The notes under the pieces were generated by a model that saw only the letters and a list, made by a program, of their open reading frames with translations, had not been told where the DNA came from and made no database searches. A stretch of DNA of 14,145 bases from Sulfurovum sp. GTDB taxonomy: Bacteria > Campylobacterota > Campylobacteria > Campylobacterales > Sulfurovaceae. Below are positions 1 through 6,729 of the stretch, one piece after another (position 1 is the first letter of the stretch; each line of letters opens with the position of its first letter). The stretch spans positions 1-14,145 of the forward strand of contig JALVXW010000088.1 in assembly GCA_027038155.1 (NCBI GenBank), given 5' to 3'. The position numbers and the translations under genes were made by a program.

Positions 1-40
1 AGGTTCCCTTAAAGCAGTCTCACAACATGGGAGCCAGAGA
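1..40. repeat. Partial, degenerate copy of the palindrome-end repeat
   Basis: The first bases of the window match the right end of the palindromic element at about 794-830. Both share AGGTTC, then CAGTCTC, then a CAAC(A/G)TGGGA block, with small gaps between. This looks like a decayed fragment of the same repeat family, cut by the window edge. No gene is recognisable in 1-237. Confidence 0.45.
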
Positions 41-44
41 GAAT

Positions 45-68
45 GTAGGGGGCGATTGCCATCGCACC
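45..68 (+). repeat. REP-like single unit (GTAG head plus imperfect hairpin)
   Basis: This 24-base unit is identical to the left arm of the inverted pair at 2461-2484, and the identity runs two bases further. It begins with GTAG. The rest can fold: GCGAT pairs with ATCGC around a TGCC loop, with an outer GG/CC pair separated by a G-A mismatch. A GTAG head on a mismatched hairpin is the layout of REP sequences mobilised by RAYT (TnpA-REP) transposases. No inverted partner is visible nearby, so it appears to be a singlet. No transposase lies in the window. Confidence 0.6.
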
Positions 69-150
69 AATAAAACCATCATCATGCTGTGAGCTTGTAA
101 GGAAATGACCTTGGGGTACGTAGCTGTAGGTGATGGTTTGTGTTGTGAGT

Positions 151-202
151 CTTGGGTTGTGTGACATGGGTTATTTTAGCGTAGGTTTGCTTTGGGGTGG
201 GA
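151..202 (+). repeat. Direct repeat, copy 1
   Basis: A core of 28 bases (157-184) is identical to 604-631, and the flanks on both sides are similar over about 50 bases in all. Both copies have the same orientation and lie 447 bases apart. Together they bracket the two-gene micro-operon at 238-565. Confidence 0.7.
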
Positions 203-237
203 GAACAAGGAGTTATCGTTATCACCTATGCTATATG

Positions 238-339
238 CTAAAATATATCAGCAAATTCCCAATGTTTTTTAACAGCTACATATCCAATAACAATTGCACC
301 AATAAGACCTATACCGTAAAGCAATTCAAGATTTTCCAT
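238..339 (-). CDS. 33-aa predicted single-pass membrane protein
   Basis: This very short gene starts at ATG 339 and ends at TAG 238-240. The peptide begins MENLELLYGIGLIGAIVIGY. It has one hydrophobic helix (about residues 7-23) followed by a basic KKHW stretch, which suggests a single membrane span with the C-terminus in the cytoplasm. A strong Shine-Dalgarno (AGAGGA, 348-353) sits 8 bases upstream, inside the end of the preceding 79-aa gene. The two genes overlap by 14 bases, which suggests translational coupling. I do not recognise the family. Good ribosome binding, the overlap and the clear helix argue that it is real, but the length makes chance possible. A small toxin or accessory subunit would fit the size, without further support. 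Confidence 0.55.
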   Translation of the reverse strand: MENLELLYGIGLIGAIVIGYVAVKKHWEFADIF

Positions 340-565
340 TTTTTATTTCCTCTAATTCTATATATAAAGTACCTTGTCTTGTTAGATTAATCACAAGACC
401 TATAACGGCAAGAACAAATACAATCCATACAATAAATCCTAGATAACCATTTGTTTTTATACCATATATCCAACTACCACCTGCAATAGCCGAAAATATA
501 AATATTTTTTTATAAATAATATCTGCTTGCTTAGCAATAATATCAACTTTTTCTTTTATATCCAT
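326..565 (-). CDS. 79-aa predicted two-helix small membrane protein
   Basis: The hypothetical protein begins MDIKEKVDIIAKQADIIYKK, an amphipathic charged N-terminus. Two hydrophobic helices follow (about residues 21-36 and 41-61), then a short polar tail. The topology suggests an inner-membrane protein with both ends in the cytoplasm. There is no Shine-Dalgarno before the ATG. Instead an extended -10 (TGTTATAAT) ends 6 bases upstream, as expected for a leaderless mRNA. It is the first gene of a micro-operon with the overlapping 33-aa gene. The pair is flanked by direct repeats and REP-like DNA, so it may be an accessory or acquired unit. No function can be assigned from sequence. Confidence 0.7.
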   Translation of the reverse strand: MDIKEKVDIIAKQADIIYKKIFIFSAIAGGSWIYGIKTNGYLGFIVWIVFVLAVIGLVINLTRQGTLYIELEEIKNGKS

Positions 566-571
566 AGAGTT

Positions 572-580
572 ATTATAACA
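572..580 (-). promoter_or_regulatory. Extended -10 promoter of the micro-operon
   Basis: On the minus strand this reads TGTTATAAT, a perfect TATAAT (572-577) with an extended TGn. It ends 6 bases before the ATG of the 79-aa gene, so transcription should begin at or next to the start codon. No good -35 is seen at the usual distance. Confidence 0.6.
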
Positions 581-597
581 TAATTTATTTAGTTAAT

Positions 598-648
598 CTT
601 AGATTGTGTGACATGGGTTATTTTAGCGTAGATTTGTTTGGGATGAGG
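598..648 (+). repeat. Direct repeat, copy 2
   Basis: Second copy of the repeat at 151-202, in the same orientation, with an identical 28-base core at 604-631. It runs directly into the left end of the large palindrome at 653. Confidence 0.7.
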
Positions 649-652
649 GCTA

Positions 653-821
653 CCACGTGCAGAGACTGTGCAAAAACTCATAGTTTTCGGAAGTGGAGAG
701 TTTACTCCCACCCAATATGCAAAGAAAATGTATATTTCTAATGTAAAAAGTATGTAAACACACTTTTTGTGAGAGTAAACTCTACACTTCCATAGGTTCT
801 TGCACAGTCTCGCAACGTGGG
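653..821. repeat. ~170-bp imperfect palindrome, MITE-like
   Basis: The left arm (about 653-713) and right arm (about 769-821) are inverted copies with a few mismatches and one 6-base gap. Shared blocks include the GAGACTGTGCAA end, a GGAAGTG block and AGAGTTTACTC. The AT-rich core (714-768) carries no gene. The outer right end (CAACGTGGGAACGAG) resembles a GTTCCCACG-type palindrome end common in proteobacterial intergenic repeats. The element lies between ispE's 3' end and the micro-operon, so it may also act as a transcript-end hairpin. It is too short to encode a transposase. Apart from it, 566-844 holds only the direct repeat and the promoter. Confidence 0.65.
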
Positions 822-844
822 AACGAGGAAACTTCTCTAACTTA

Positions 845-1618
845 CTACAATACAACCCTAAAAAAACTACTCCCAGAACCAGAAAAAAACCACCCCTCTT
901 TGGCAACACTTTTGAGTTCTGGATATGCCATGCGTGCTGCAACGTAGAGGTCATTAAGCACAACAGGGTCTGCTATCGTCTCTAACAATGTACGTGAATC
1001 AAGTCTCTCCCAGCCCAAAAAAGAGCAGAGGCTAATATCTTTAAGAAGGTGTTTTTTGAAAGTTTTATAGACCACTGCTGTATCGCAGCCTATCTTTGGG
1101 GTATAGAGTTCTAGTTTTAGAGGTGCTTCATCAAAACACTCAACGACCTCTCCAAAACCTGAAACATTGGCTGAGGGGTAGTTGTAGATAAAAAAAGGGA
1201 GGTCTGCTCCTATGGTACTGCCCAGCTTTGCTAACTCCTCTGTACTTATCGTAAGGTTACATACCTCTTTGACCAAACGCATAAATGCCGCAGCATCAGA
1301 GCTTCCTCCTCCTAGTCCTGCCTGACTGGGGATACGCTTAGTAACAACCACCTTATGTTTGTAAAAAAAGTCAAGTATATCCAAATCTCCAGTATGCTCA
1401 TTGAGTGCCTTGTAGGCTTTGTAGATAGTGTTGGATTCAAGCGGTACACCCTCACACCCTTCTATGGTAAAAGTTTTACAGGCACAAGGTACAAAAGTAA
1501 TTGTATCATAAAGGTTTTCTACACGCATAAAACGTGAAAGCAGGGTATGGTATCCCTCTTTATAGCCTGTGATTTTTAAAAAAATATTGACTTTTGCATG
1601 GGCGTTGATACTGTACAT
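845..1618 (-). CDS. ispE: 4-diphosphocytidyl-2-C-methyl-D-erythritol kinase
   Basis: This cytoplasmic GHMP kinase phosphorylates the 2-hydroxyl of CDP-methylerythritol with ATP, in the non-mevalonate (MEP) route to IPP and DMAPP. The 257-aa product has the N-terminal AHAKVNIFLKI strand with the family lysine (K9). The glycine-rich ATP loop PSQAGLGGGSSDAA is at about 97-110, GADLPFF with the catalytic aspartate (D139) at 137-143, and the C-terminal GHMP motif FFSGSGSSFF near the end. The length is slightly short but normal for Campylobacterota. The ATG shares one base with the truB stop (TAATG), and a GAGGAGA ribosome site lies within the end of truB, so the two are translationally coupled. 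In Helicobacter pylori csrA precedes and smpB follows ispE; here neither does. Confidence 0.95.
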   Translation of the reverse strand: MYSINAHAKVNIFLKITGYKEGYHTLLSRFMRVENLYDTITFVPCACKTFTIEGCEGVPLESNTIYKAYKALNEHTGDLDILDFFYKHKVVVTKRIPSQAGLGGGSSDAAAFMRLVKEVCNLTISTEELAKLGSTIGADLPFFIYNYPSANVSGFGEVVECFDEAPLKLELYTPKIGCDTAVVYKTFKKHLLKDISLCSFLGWERLDSRTLLETIADPVVLNDLYVAARMAYPELKSVAKEGWFFSGSGSSFFRVVL

Positions 1619-2448
1619 TATCTCTCCTCAAATTTAGGTATGCGGTTAAAGCGATATTTGACCTCATCAGAAAAAATCTCAACAATAGAAAAAAAACAAG
1701 AGGTCTCTACAAGATAGATGCCCTCATCTTGTATCTGAAAATATGCCCTATTTAGTTTTTTGCCAAGCTCTATATCTGACTCATTACCACCATAACTATT
1801 GTTCGGTAGTGCCAAATGTTTAAAGGGATTTAAAGCCTTTTCATTCTCATAATAAAATGCCCCCTCATGCACACGGTGCAGACTAGAAAGTGTCGCATCA
1901 ACCCCCAGTCTATCGGCAATGAGTGCACCCAAAGAGCGTATGTATGTTCCCTCAGAGACTGTTGCCTCAAAGTGTACAAAAGGGTGGTTATAATGCAGTA
2001 GCTTAATGTCATAAATCGTAGAGGTAATAGTTTTTAATGTCACCTCTTTGCCTGCACGTGCAAGCTCGTAGGCACGCTTTCCGTCTATCTTTTTGGCACA
2101 AAATTTTGGAGGATAGTAGCTAAGCTCCCCTTTTAACAAAGAGAGTGCCTCTTTTATCTGCTCGGTAGCAAAAGGATCTACCTCTTGAATGCTCTCTACG
2201 TTTTCTATGTCAAGAGTAGAAGAGTTTGCCCCCAGCCATAAGGTTGCCTTGTAGCTTTTGGGTGTTTTGTCTAGGTACTGAAAAAGTTTGGTGTATTGAC
2301 CTGTAGCGACAATAAGACAGCCTGTAGCAAAAGGGTCAAGTGTACCAGAAAAGCCTACTTTTTTAGTCTTATATTTACGTTTGACATATCCCATATATCC
2401 ATTAGATGAACGAAATATAGGTTTGTTTACAACAAATAGTCTGTTCAA
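1618..2448 (-). CDS. truB: tRNA pseudouridine(55) synthase
   Basis: TruB converts U55 in the T-loop of tRNAs to pseudouridine. The N-terminal catalytic motif VGFSGTLDPFATG carries the nucleophilic aspartate (D38 from the chosen start). It is followed by TGQYTKLFQYLDKTPKSYKA, and later by KIDGKRAYELAR and SEGTYIRSLGALIADRLG, all typical of the family. I chose the TTG start at 2448. It gives the expected N-terminus MNRLFVVNKP and has GGGAG seven bases upstream. The ATG at 2478 would add ten residues encoded by the REPIN arm, which is surely artefactual. An ATG at 2453 is out of frame and stops after two codons. The gene follows uvrD across the REPIN and overlaps ispE by one base. The product from this start is 276 aa. 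Confidence 0.93.
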   Translation of the reverse strand: MNRLFVVNKPIFRSSNGYMGYVKRKYKTKKVGFSGTLDPFATGCLIVATGQYTKLFQYLDKTPKSYKATLWLGANSSTLDIENVESIQEVDPFATEQIKEALSLLKGELSYYPPKFCAKKIDGKRAYELARAGKEVTLKTITSTIYDIKLLHYNHPFVHFEATVSEGTYIRSLGALIADRLGVDATLSSLHRVHEGAFYYENEKALNPFKHLALPNNSYGGNESDIELGKKLNRAYFQIQDEGIYLVETSCFFSIVEIFSDEVKYRFNRIPKFEER

Positions 2449-2460
2449 GTCATTGCTCCC

Positions 2461-2528
2461 GTAGGGGGCGATTGCCATCGCACCAAAAATTTAAATGGTA
2501 TAAAGGTGCGAAAACAATCGCCCCCTAC
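2461..2528. repeat. REPIN: inverted pair of GTAG-type REP units
   Basis: The two 24-base arms (2461-2484 and 2505-2528) are inverted copies with three mismatches, around a 20-base AT-rich loop. Each arm starts with GTAG at its outer end, followed by GGGGCGATTG. Each can also fold by itself (GCGA with TCGC and an outer GG/CC pair). Two REPs facing each other are the REPIN arrangement. It fills the gap between the uvrD stop (2530) and truB, and could act as an mRNA-stabilising or attenuating hairpin between them. The left arm is identical to the singlet at 45-68. Confidence 0.75.
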
Positions 2529-2529
2529 C

Positions 2530-4596
2530 TTATATTGATTGCACAAAAGAGCTAAGTATCTCTTTTTTGTTTCCGCCAAAGTTAATAAGCAGTTTATACT
2601 CTTTGCCCGATTTGTTTGCAGCTTGTACACGCCCAATACCAAAGATTTTATGTTTAACCAAATCACCCTTTTTAAAAGCAGCCTGTTTGGTGATTTTGAG
2701 GCTGGCATCTTTGATGAGTCCTGCTTCACCCAAAAAACGGCTTTTGTCTATCATTTTACGACGACCCTTATAAAAACGGCTATCAACATAACAAAGTGTC
2801 AAGTCTGATTTGGCTCTTGTAATCGCCACATACCCCAAACGACGCTCCTCTTCCATATTACACCCCTCACCCAGTAGCGGGAAAAACTCCTCCTCTAACC
2901 CTATAACAAAAAGATGTTCAAACTCCAGCCCTTTGGCAGCATGGATACTCATAATAGTAATAGCATTCTCCTCTATCTGGTCTTGATCTGACTGAAGGGA
3001 GATATCGTTTAGAAATTCATCAAGCGTTAACTCAGGGTTTTTAAGAACAGCGTCTCTAAAATATCCATAAAACTCATCGATATTTAAAATGCGATCCATC
3101 CCATCAACCATACTGGCATAGTGCTCTTTAAGGTTCATACGCTCTTCAAAAAGTGTGATAAAGTTCCCTAAATTATGACTCATCTCTGACTGCAAAAATC
3201 TTATATTTTCTACAAACGCCATTAATGTTGTGGTTACTTTTTTGCTTACTACTGTAGGTAACACTCCTTGTGTAGACTTCTCTATATAGCTAAATAGTGA
3301 CATCTTTGCATCAAAAGCAGCCAATTGAAGCTTCTCTATAGAGGTTTTTCCTATACCGCGTTTGGGTTTATTGATAATACGCATAAGCGAAAAATCATCA
3401 TACGGATTGGAAAGTACCCTAAGATAGGAGATAATATCTTTAATCTCTGCACGTTCATAAAATCGCATACCACCAATAAGTTTGAAAGCAAGTCCAGCCT
3501 TGGTAAAGCCCTCCTCTAAAGAGCGTGAAAGTGCATTGATGCGGTAAAGCACTGCTATCTCATCTGGGTCTGCACCTGCATCAAGAAGTTTTTGTACAGC
3601 ATGGGCAATCGCTTTTGCTTCCATAGATTCATCGAGTGAGTGTAGAAGTTTTACCTCTTCCCCTGCACCTTTGTGAGAAATAAGCTTTTTGCCTAGTCGT
3701 GTTGAGTTATGCTCTATAAGACTATTGGCAGCTTTTAAGATAGGTTCTGTAGAACGGTAGTTGGTTTCAAGTTTTACAGTTTTACACTCTTTGAAGTTAT
3801 TTGAAAACTCCAAAATATTACGTATATTCGCTCCACGCCAACCATAGATACTCTGGTCATCATCACCTACAACACAGAGGTTGTTATGCTCAGAAGCAAG
3901 AAGCTCAAGGAGCTGAAACTGTAGTTCATTGGTATCTTGGTACTCATCTACCATAATATATTTATAACGTTCACTGGTCTCTTTACGCAAAGTATCATTC
4001 TCTTGAAGTATCTTATAGGTAAGCATCAACAAATCATCAAAATCGACAAGATTATTCTCTTCTATATTGGCTTGATATTTCACATAAAGTTGTGCTATTT
4101 TTTTATAATCAGGAAGCTCTGCCTTCTCCACAACAACATCAGGAGAGAGAAGAGAATTTTTATATTTGGAGATTTCAGAGGCGATAAATGAGATATTGAG
4201 ATCTATCTTTAGCTCTTTAGCTATAGCACGAATAAGACGCTTTTTGTCATCACTGTCTATAATCACAAAAGCATTACTGCGTCCAAGTTTTTCTATATGA
4301 AACTTTAAAAAAAGCAGTCCAAATTTATGAAACGTACACAAGAGTGGCGGATAGGAGATATGCGAAGACAGAAGGCTCAATGCACGTTCTCGCATCTCTG
4401 CCGCGGCTTTGTTTGTAAAGGTGAGCGTTAAGGTATTGGCAGGGTCAATACCTACTGCACCCACAAGATAAGCCAACCTTGCTGTAAGTGTTTTTGTTTT
4501 GCCACTTCCTGCACCTGCAAGAATAAGCATCGGTCCATCAATATGCTCTACAGCCTCCCTTTGTGACCGATTCAGTGTATTTAAAATTGTTTCCAT
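2530..4596 (-). CDS. uvrD: UvrD/PcrA-type superfamily 1 DNA helicase
   Basis: This is a 3'-5' ATP-dependent DNA helicase of repair and replication restart, 688 aa. The SF1A motifs appear in order: Q motif LNRSQREAV (8-16), Walker A GAGSGKT (28-34), TLTFTNKAA (motif Ia), DEYQDT (217-222, Walker B), VVGDDDQSIYGWRGA (motif III), LETNYRS (motif IV), TIMSIHAAKGLEF (motif V) and EERRLGYVAITRAKSDL (motif VI). The C-terminus FKKGDLVKHKIFGIGRV is the Tudor-like fold that contacts RNA polymerase in PcrA/UvrD. The start ATG at 4596 has AGGA 8 bases upstream. It is the first gene of uvrD-truB-ispE and diverges from the LysR gene. Rep is an alternative name, but the Tudor tail favours UvrD/PcrA. Confidence 0.95.
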   Translation of the reverse strand: METILNTLNRSQREAVEHIDGPMLILAGAGSGKTKTLTARLAYLVGAVGIDPANTLTLTFTNKAAAEMRERALSLLSSHISYPPLLCTFHKFGLLFLKFHIEKLGRSNAFVIIDSDDKKRLIRAIAKELKIDLNISFIASEISKYKNSLLSPDVVVEKAELPDYKKIAQLYVKYQANIEENNLVDFDDLLMLTYKILQENDTLRKETSERYKYIMVDEYQDTNELQFQLLELLASEHNNLCVVGDDDQSIYGWRGANIRNILEFSNNFKECKTVKLETNYRSTEPILKAANSLIEHNSTRLGKKLISHKGAGEEVKLLHSLDESMEAKAIAHAVQKLLDAGADPDEIAVLYRINALSRSLEEGFTKAGLAFKLIGGMRFYERAEIKDIISYLRVLSNPYDDFSLMRIINKPKRGIGKTSIEKLQLAAFDAKMSLFSYIEKSTQGVLPTVVSKKVTTTLMAFVENIRFLQSEMSHNLGNFITLFEERMNLKEHYASMVDGMDRILNIDEFYGYFRDAVLKNPELTLDEFLNDISLQSDQDQIEENAITIMSIHAAKGLEFEHLFVIGLEEEFFPLLGEGCNMEEERRLGYVAITRAKSDLTLCYVDSRFYKGRRKMIDKSRFLGEAGLIKDASLKITKQAAFKKGDLVKHKIFGIGRVQAANKSGKEYKLLINFGGNKKEILSSFVQSI

Positions 4597-4733
4597 TAAT
4601 TATCCTACTTTTTAACATCCCCACTAGTCTATTCATTATACCTAGTAGTAGCTAAATAATGCGATATATCACAGTGAATACCTTATAAGCCATTATTGAA
4701 TTTAAAATAAGAACAAGTTATCTTTTATTTAAG

Positions 4734-4756
4734 TATAATGAGTTATAATAATTCAT
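4734..4756 (+). promoter_or_regulatory. lysR promoter with candidate LysR operator
   Basis: Two perfect TATAAT hexamers (4734-4739 and 4744-4749) precede the LysR start. A 19-base near-palindrome, ATGAGTTAT-A-ATAATTCAT (4738-4756, 8 of 9 pairs), overlaps them. LysR-type regulators commonly autoregulate through such dyads. The rest of the divergent gap (4597-4781) shows only a short CTTATAAG palindrome at 4682-4689 and no clear -35. Confidence 0.45.
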
Positions 4757-4781
4757 ATCTTAAATAGAGGGAAGAGTCAAT

Positions 4782-5684
4782 ATGTTAAAAGATTTTGTAA
4801 AATTGGAGACATTTTTAACTGTAGCCAGAGAGAGAAGCTTTTCTAGGGCATCAGCAAAGTTAGGAATTTCACAACCAGCAGTTACGCAGCAAATTAAATT
4901 TATCGAAAAGTATCTTGCCTGTAAAACGATAGAGCGTAAAAAAAATGGCATAAAGCTTACTAACGCAGGAGAAGAGCTCTACAAAATAGCAACAAAACTA
5001 GAGAGAGAGATTCTTACGGCAGAGCAGGACATACTGAAAATCATCAACAAAGAGATTACCTTTAGATTGGGTGCTTCATTTACTATTGGAACCTATGTTA
5101 TCCCCGGAAAATGCCTCAATACCATTGGCAAAGCAATTGACAATGAAATTAATCTAGATATTGATGTCAGCGATAGGATTGTTCAAAAATTAAAAAACAG
5201 AAAACTTGACGTTGGTCTTATAGAATCACCCGTAATGGACAATAACCTCATCTACAGAGAGTGGTTAGAAGACGAACTTATTGTTGCCTCCAATGTGCCT
5301 ATTGCAAAGACACTTAATACCGAAGAGCTTTATGAGCTTGACTGGGTTTGTCGCGATGAAGGTTCTCATACCAGACGTATTGTCTCAGAGGTATTTGAAG
5401 AGCTGGGAGTCTCATGTAAAAGTTTTAACGTACTCTCAGAGGTCAGCAATACAACCACTGTCCTACAGACACTCAAAAGAAGTGAAAGAAATCCACAAAG
5501 ACCTGTCGTCTCTATTATCTCCAAATATGCCGTTATGGATGAGATTGTAAATGGAGAACTTTTTGAAGCACGACTCAGAGGCTATACAATGACACGAAAA
5601 TTCTTTATTGTCTACTCAAAAGACAACAAACACAATGCCTATGTTGATAAAGTGGTTAATTATATTTTAGCGGGTTCATGTTAA
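4782..5684 (+). CDS. LysR-family transcriptional regulator
   Basis: A DNA-binding regulator of 300 aa, the usual LysR length. The N-terminal winged helix-turn-helix (residues 1-60) shows the signature FLTVARERSFSRASAKLGIS followed by QPAVTQQIKFIE. A linker helix and a periplasmic-binding-protein-like effector domain (about 90-290) follow. The effector domain has a WVCRDEGSHTRR segment, similar to the phosphate- or anion-binding region of CysL/CbbR/YeiE-like members. Shine-Dalgarno-like GAGGGAAG precedes the ATG. It is transcribed divergently from uvrD, and its 3' end overlaps the convergent SspB-like gene by 9 bases. The target and inducer are unknown. The nearby cysK and carbonic anhydrase operon ends tail-to-tail with it, so an adjacent-target argument is weak. 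Confidence 0.9.
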   Translation: MLKDFVKLETFLTVARERSFSRASAKLGISQPAVTQQIKFIEKYLACKTIERKKNGIKLTNAGEELYKIATKLEREILTAEQDILKIINKEITFRLGASFTIGTYVIPGKCLNTIGKAIDNEINLDIDVSDRIVQKLKNRKLDVGLIESPVMDNNLIYREWLEDELIVASNVPIAKTLNTEELYELDWVCRDEGSHTRRIVSEVFEELGVSCKSFNVLSEVSNTTTVLQTLKRSERNPQRPVVSIISKYAVMDEIVNGELFEARLRGYTMTRKFFIVYSKDNKHNAYVDKVVNYILAGSC

Positions 5685-6125
5685 TTTTTTTCTCTTTAGG
5701 AGTTTTTTATTTTCAGGATTATTCAACAATGCTTCCATAGATGATTTTGTGGAAGCAGGTGCTCTTTTTTCATATTTTGCCAAATTGAGAACAATAGGAT
5801 TCTCCCCTAAAAATATCTGTTGAATCGCTAAAAGTGGCATGGATACAGTTGCCCCAAAATTTTCACTCCCAAATCCTGCCTCAAAAGAAAAAGACTCCTC
5901 TGTTACTGTAGCAGTTTCAAAACTATATCCAACAATCATAAACAAAACCGTCTCTTGAAACACACTTTGTATCTCCTGGGGTAACTCTGGTACAAAAGTA
6001 ATATGCTTCAAATCACATGCAACAGCAAACTCCTGATTTTTATCAAAAAGATATGTGATTGTTTGAAAAATATGTTCTTCCATAAGTTTTGTATATTCGG
6101 GGGTTTGAAGAAGATTAATAGTCAT
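5676..6125 (-). CDS. Small conserved protein with SspB-like core
   Basis: Not a family I can name with certainty. The 149-aa protein starts at ATG 6125, with AAGGAA about 8 bases upstream; an ATG at 6161 lacks this and lies deep in the previous gene. The N-terminus is helical (TPEYTKLMEEHIFQTITYLF). The middle has a beta-rich core, SFSFEAGFGSENFGATVSMP, followed by a helix LLAIQQIF. This resembles the SspB core pattern F-x-A-x-FG...VSVPLAAVLAIY. SspB is a ClpXP adaptor that tethers ssrA-tagged proteins. A polar linker and a basic-hydrophobic tail (KKLLKRKKLT) follow, like the flexible ClpX-binding tail of SspB. The gene overlaps the aminotransferase gene by 11 bases, as the last gene of its operon. 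The SspB link is inference from recalled sequences. Confidence 0.75.
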   Translation of the reverse strand: MTINLLQTPEYTKLMEEHIFQTITYLFDKNQEFAVACDLKHITFVPELPQEIQSVFQETVLFMIVGYSFETATVTEESFSFEAGFGSENFGATVSMPLLAIQQIFLGENPIVLNLAKYEKRAPASTKSSMEALLNNPENKKLLKRKKLT

Positions 6126-6729
6126 AGGTATTTCCTTGTAAATCTTGGATAGTAAGCTCATTTTGAATGCTAAATCCTATCATAGCATTTATTAGAGCGA
6201 CTTGTTGATAATTTTTTAGGTCATCTTTTGTAATATCTTTTACGCTTAAAAACCCACAATCAATCAATTTTTGACGCATTGTACCTTGAAGTAGAGGCTT
6301 TTTAGGCGTAACCCATTGTACCCCATCAAAAAAAGCAATATTGGCTATTGTAGTATCGGTTAGTAGCCCATTTTTTTCTATCAGTATCTCATCTGAATGG
6401 GGATACGCCGCAAGCAATGTTTCAAACCCTTCTCTCTTAGCATACTTAAAACCATACTCTAGTGACGAAGGAGCAATCTGAATATGCCCAATAGGCTTAG
6501 GTTTATAGGGAATATACTCAACACTTACAATCATCTTTGCATACACAATACGACAACGATACAATCCTTTGGGTGGTGGAGAGATAATCTCTTGAAGTGC
6601 TAAAGTATCATCTGTTCCATAAAGCTCTTCTCTGCTTTGGTTACATCTTTTTTGATGATAGGATAAATTATAAACTCTCCCCTCTTCTATTTTTATTGTT
6701 TCGAGTAAAAGAGGAGACAAATTAGACAT
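6115..6729 (-). CDS. Class IV aminotransferase, probable aminodeoxychorismate lyase
   Basis: A PLP enzyme of fold type IV, 204 aa from ATG 6729. That ATG overlaps the cysK stop by 8 bases (ATGTCTAA); a longer start at 6768 lies further inside cysK. Family marks are LETIKIEEGRVYNLSYHQKR at the N-terminus, a probable PLP lysine in YGFKYAKREG, the EKNGLLTDTTIANIAFF block, and TPKKPLLQGTMRQKL near the phosphate site. It is much shorter than E. coli PabC or IlvE (about 270-310 aa), but such short forms are usual in Campylobacterota. The likeliest role is making p-aminobenzoate for folate (PabC). A D-amino-acid or branched-chain aminotransferase is less likely given the length. The context (cysK upstream, SspB-like gene downstream) does not settle the substrate. 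Confidence 0.85.
   Translation of the reverse strand: MSNLSPLLLETIKIEEGRVYNLSYHQKRCNQSREELYGTDDTLALQEIISPPPKGLYRCRIVYAKMIVSVEYIPYKPKPIGHIQIAPSSLEYGFKYAKREGFETLLAAYPHSDEILIEKNGLLTDTTIANIAFFDGVQWVTPKKPLLQGTMRQKLIDCGFLSVKDITKDDLKNYQQVALINAMIGFSIQNELTIQDLQGNTYDY

Noticed and set aside
12..168. Minus-strand 52-codon frame (begins MSHNPRLTTQ, passes through the REP)
   Set aside because: It starts inside the direct repeat, crosses the REP unit, has no ribosome site and resembles no known protein; most likely chance.
130..390. Plus-strand 86-codon frame
   Set aside because: Antisense to the two small membrane genes and running through a repeat; no ribosome site.
589..963. Minus-strand 124-codon frame
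   Set aside because: It consists of the palindrome and direct repeat plus an out-of-frame part of ispE; no ribosome site and odd composition.
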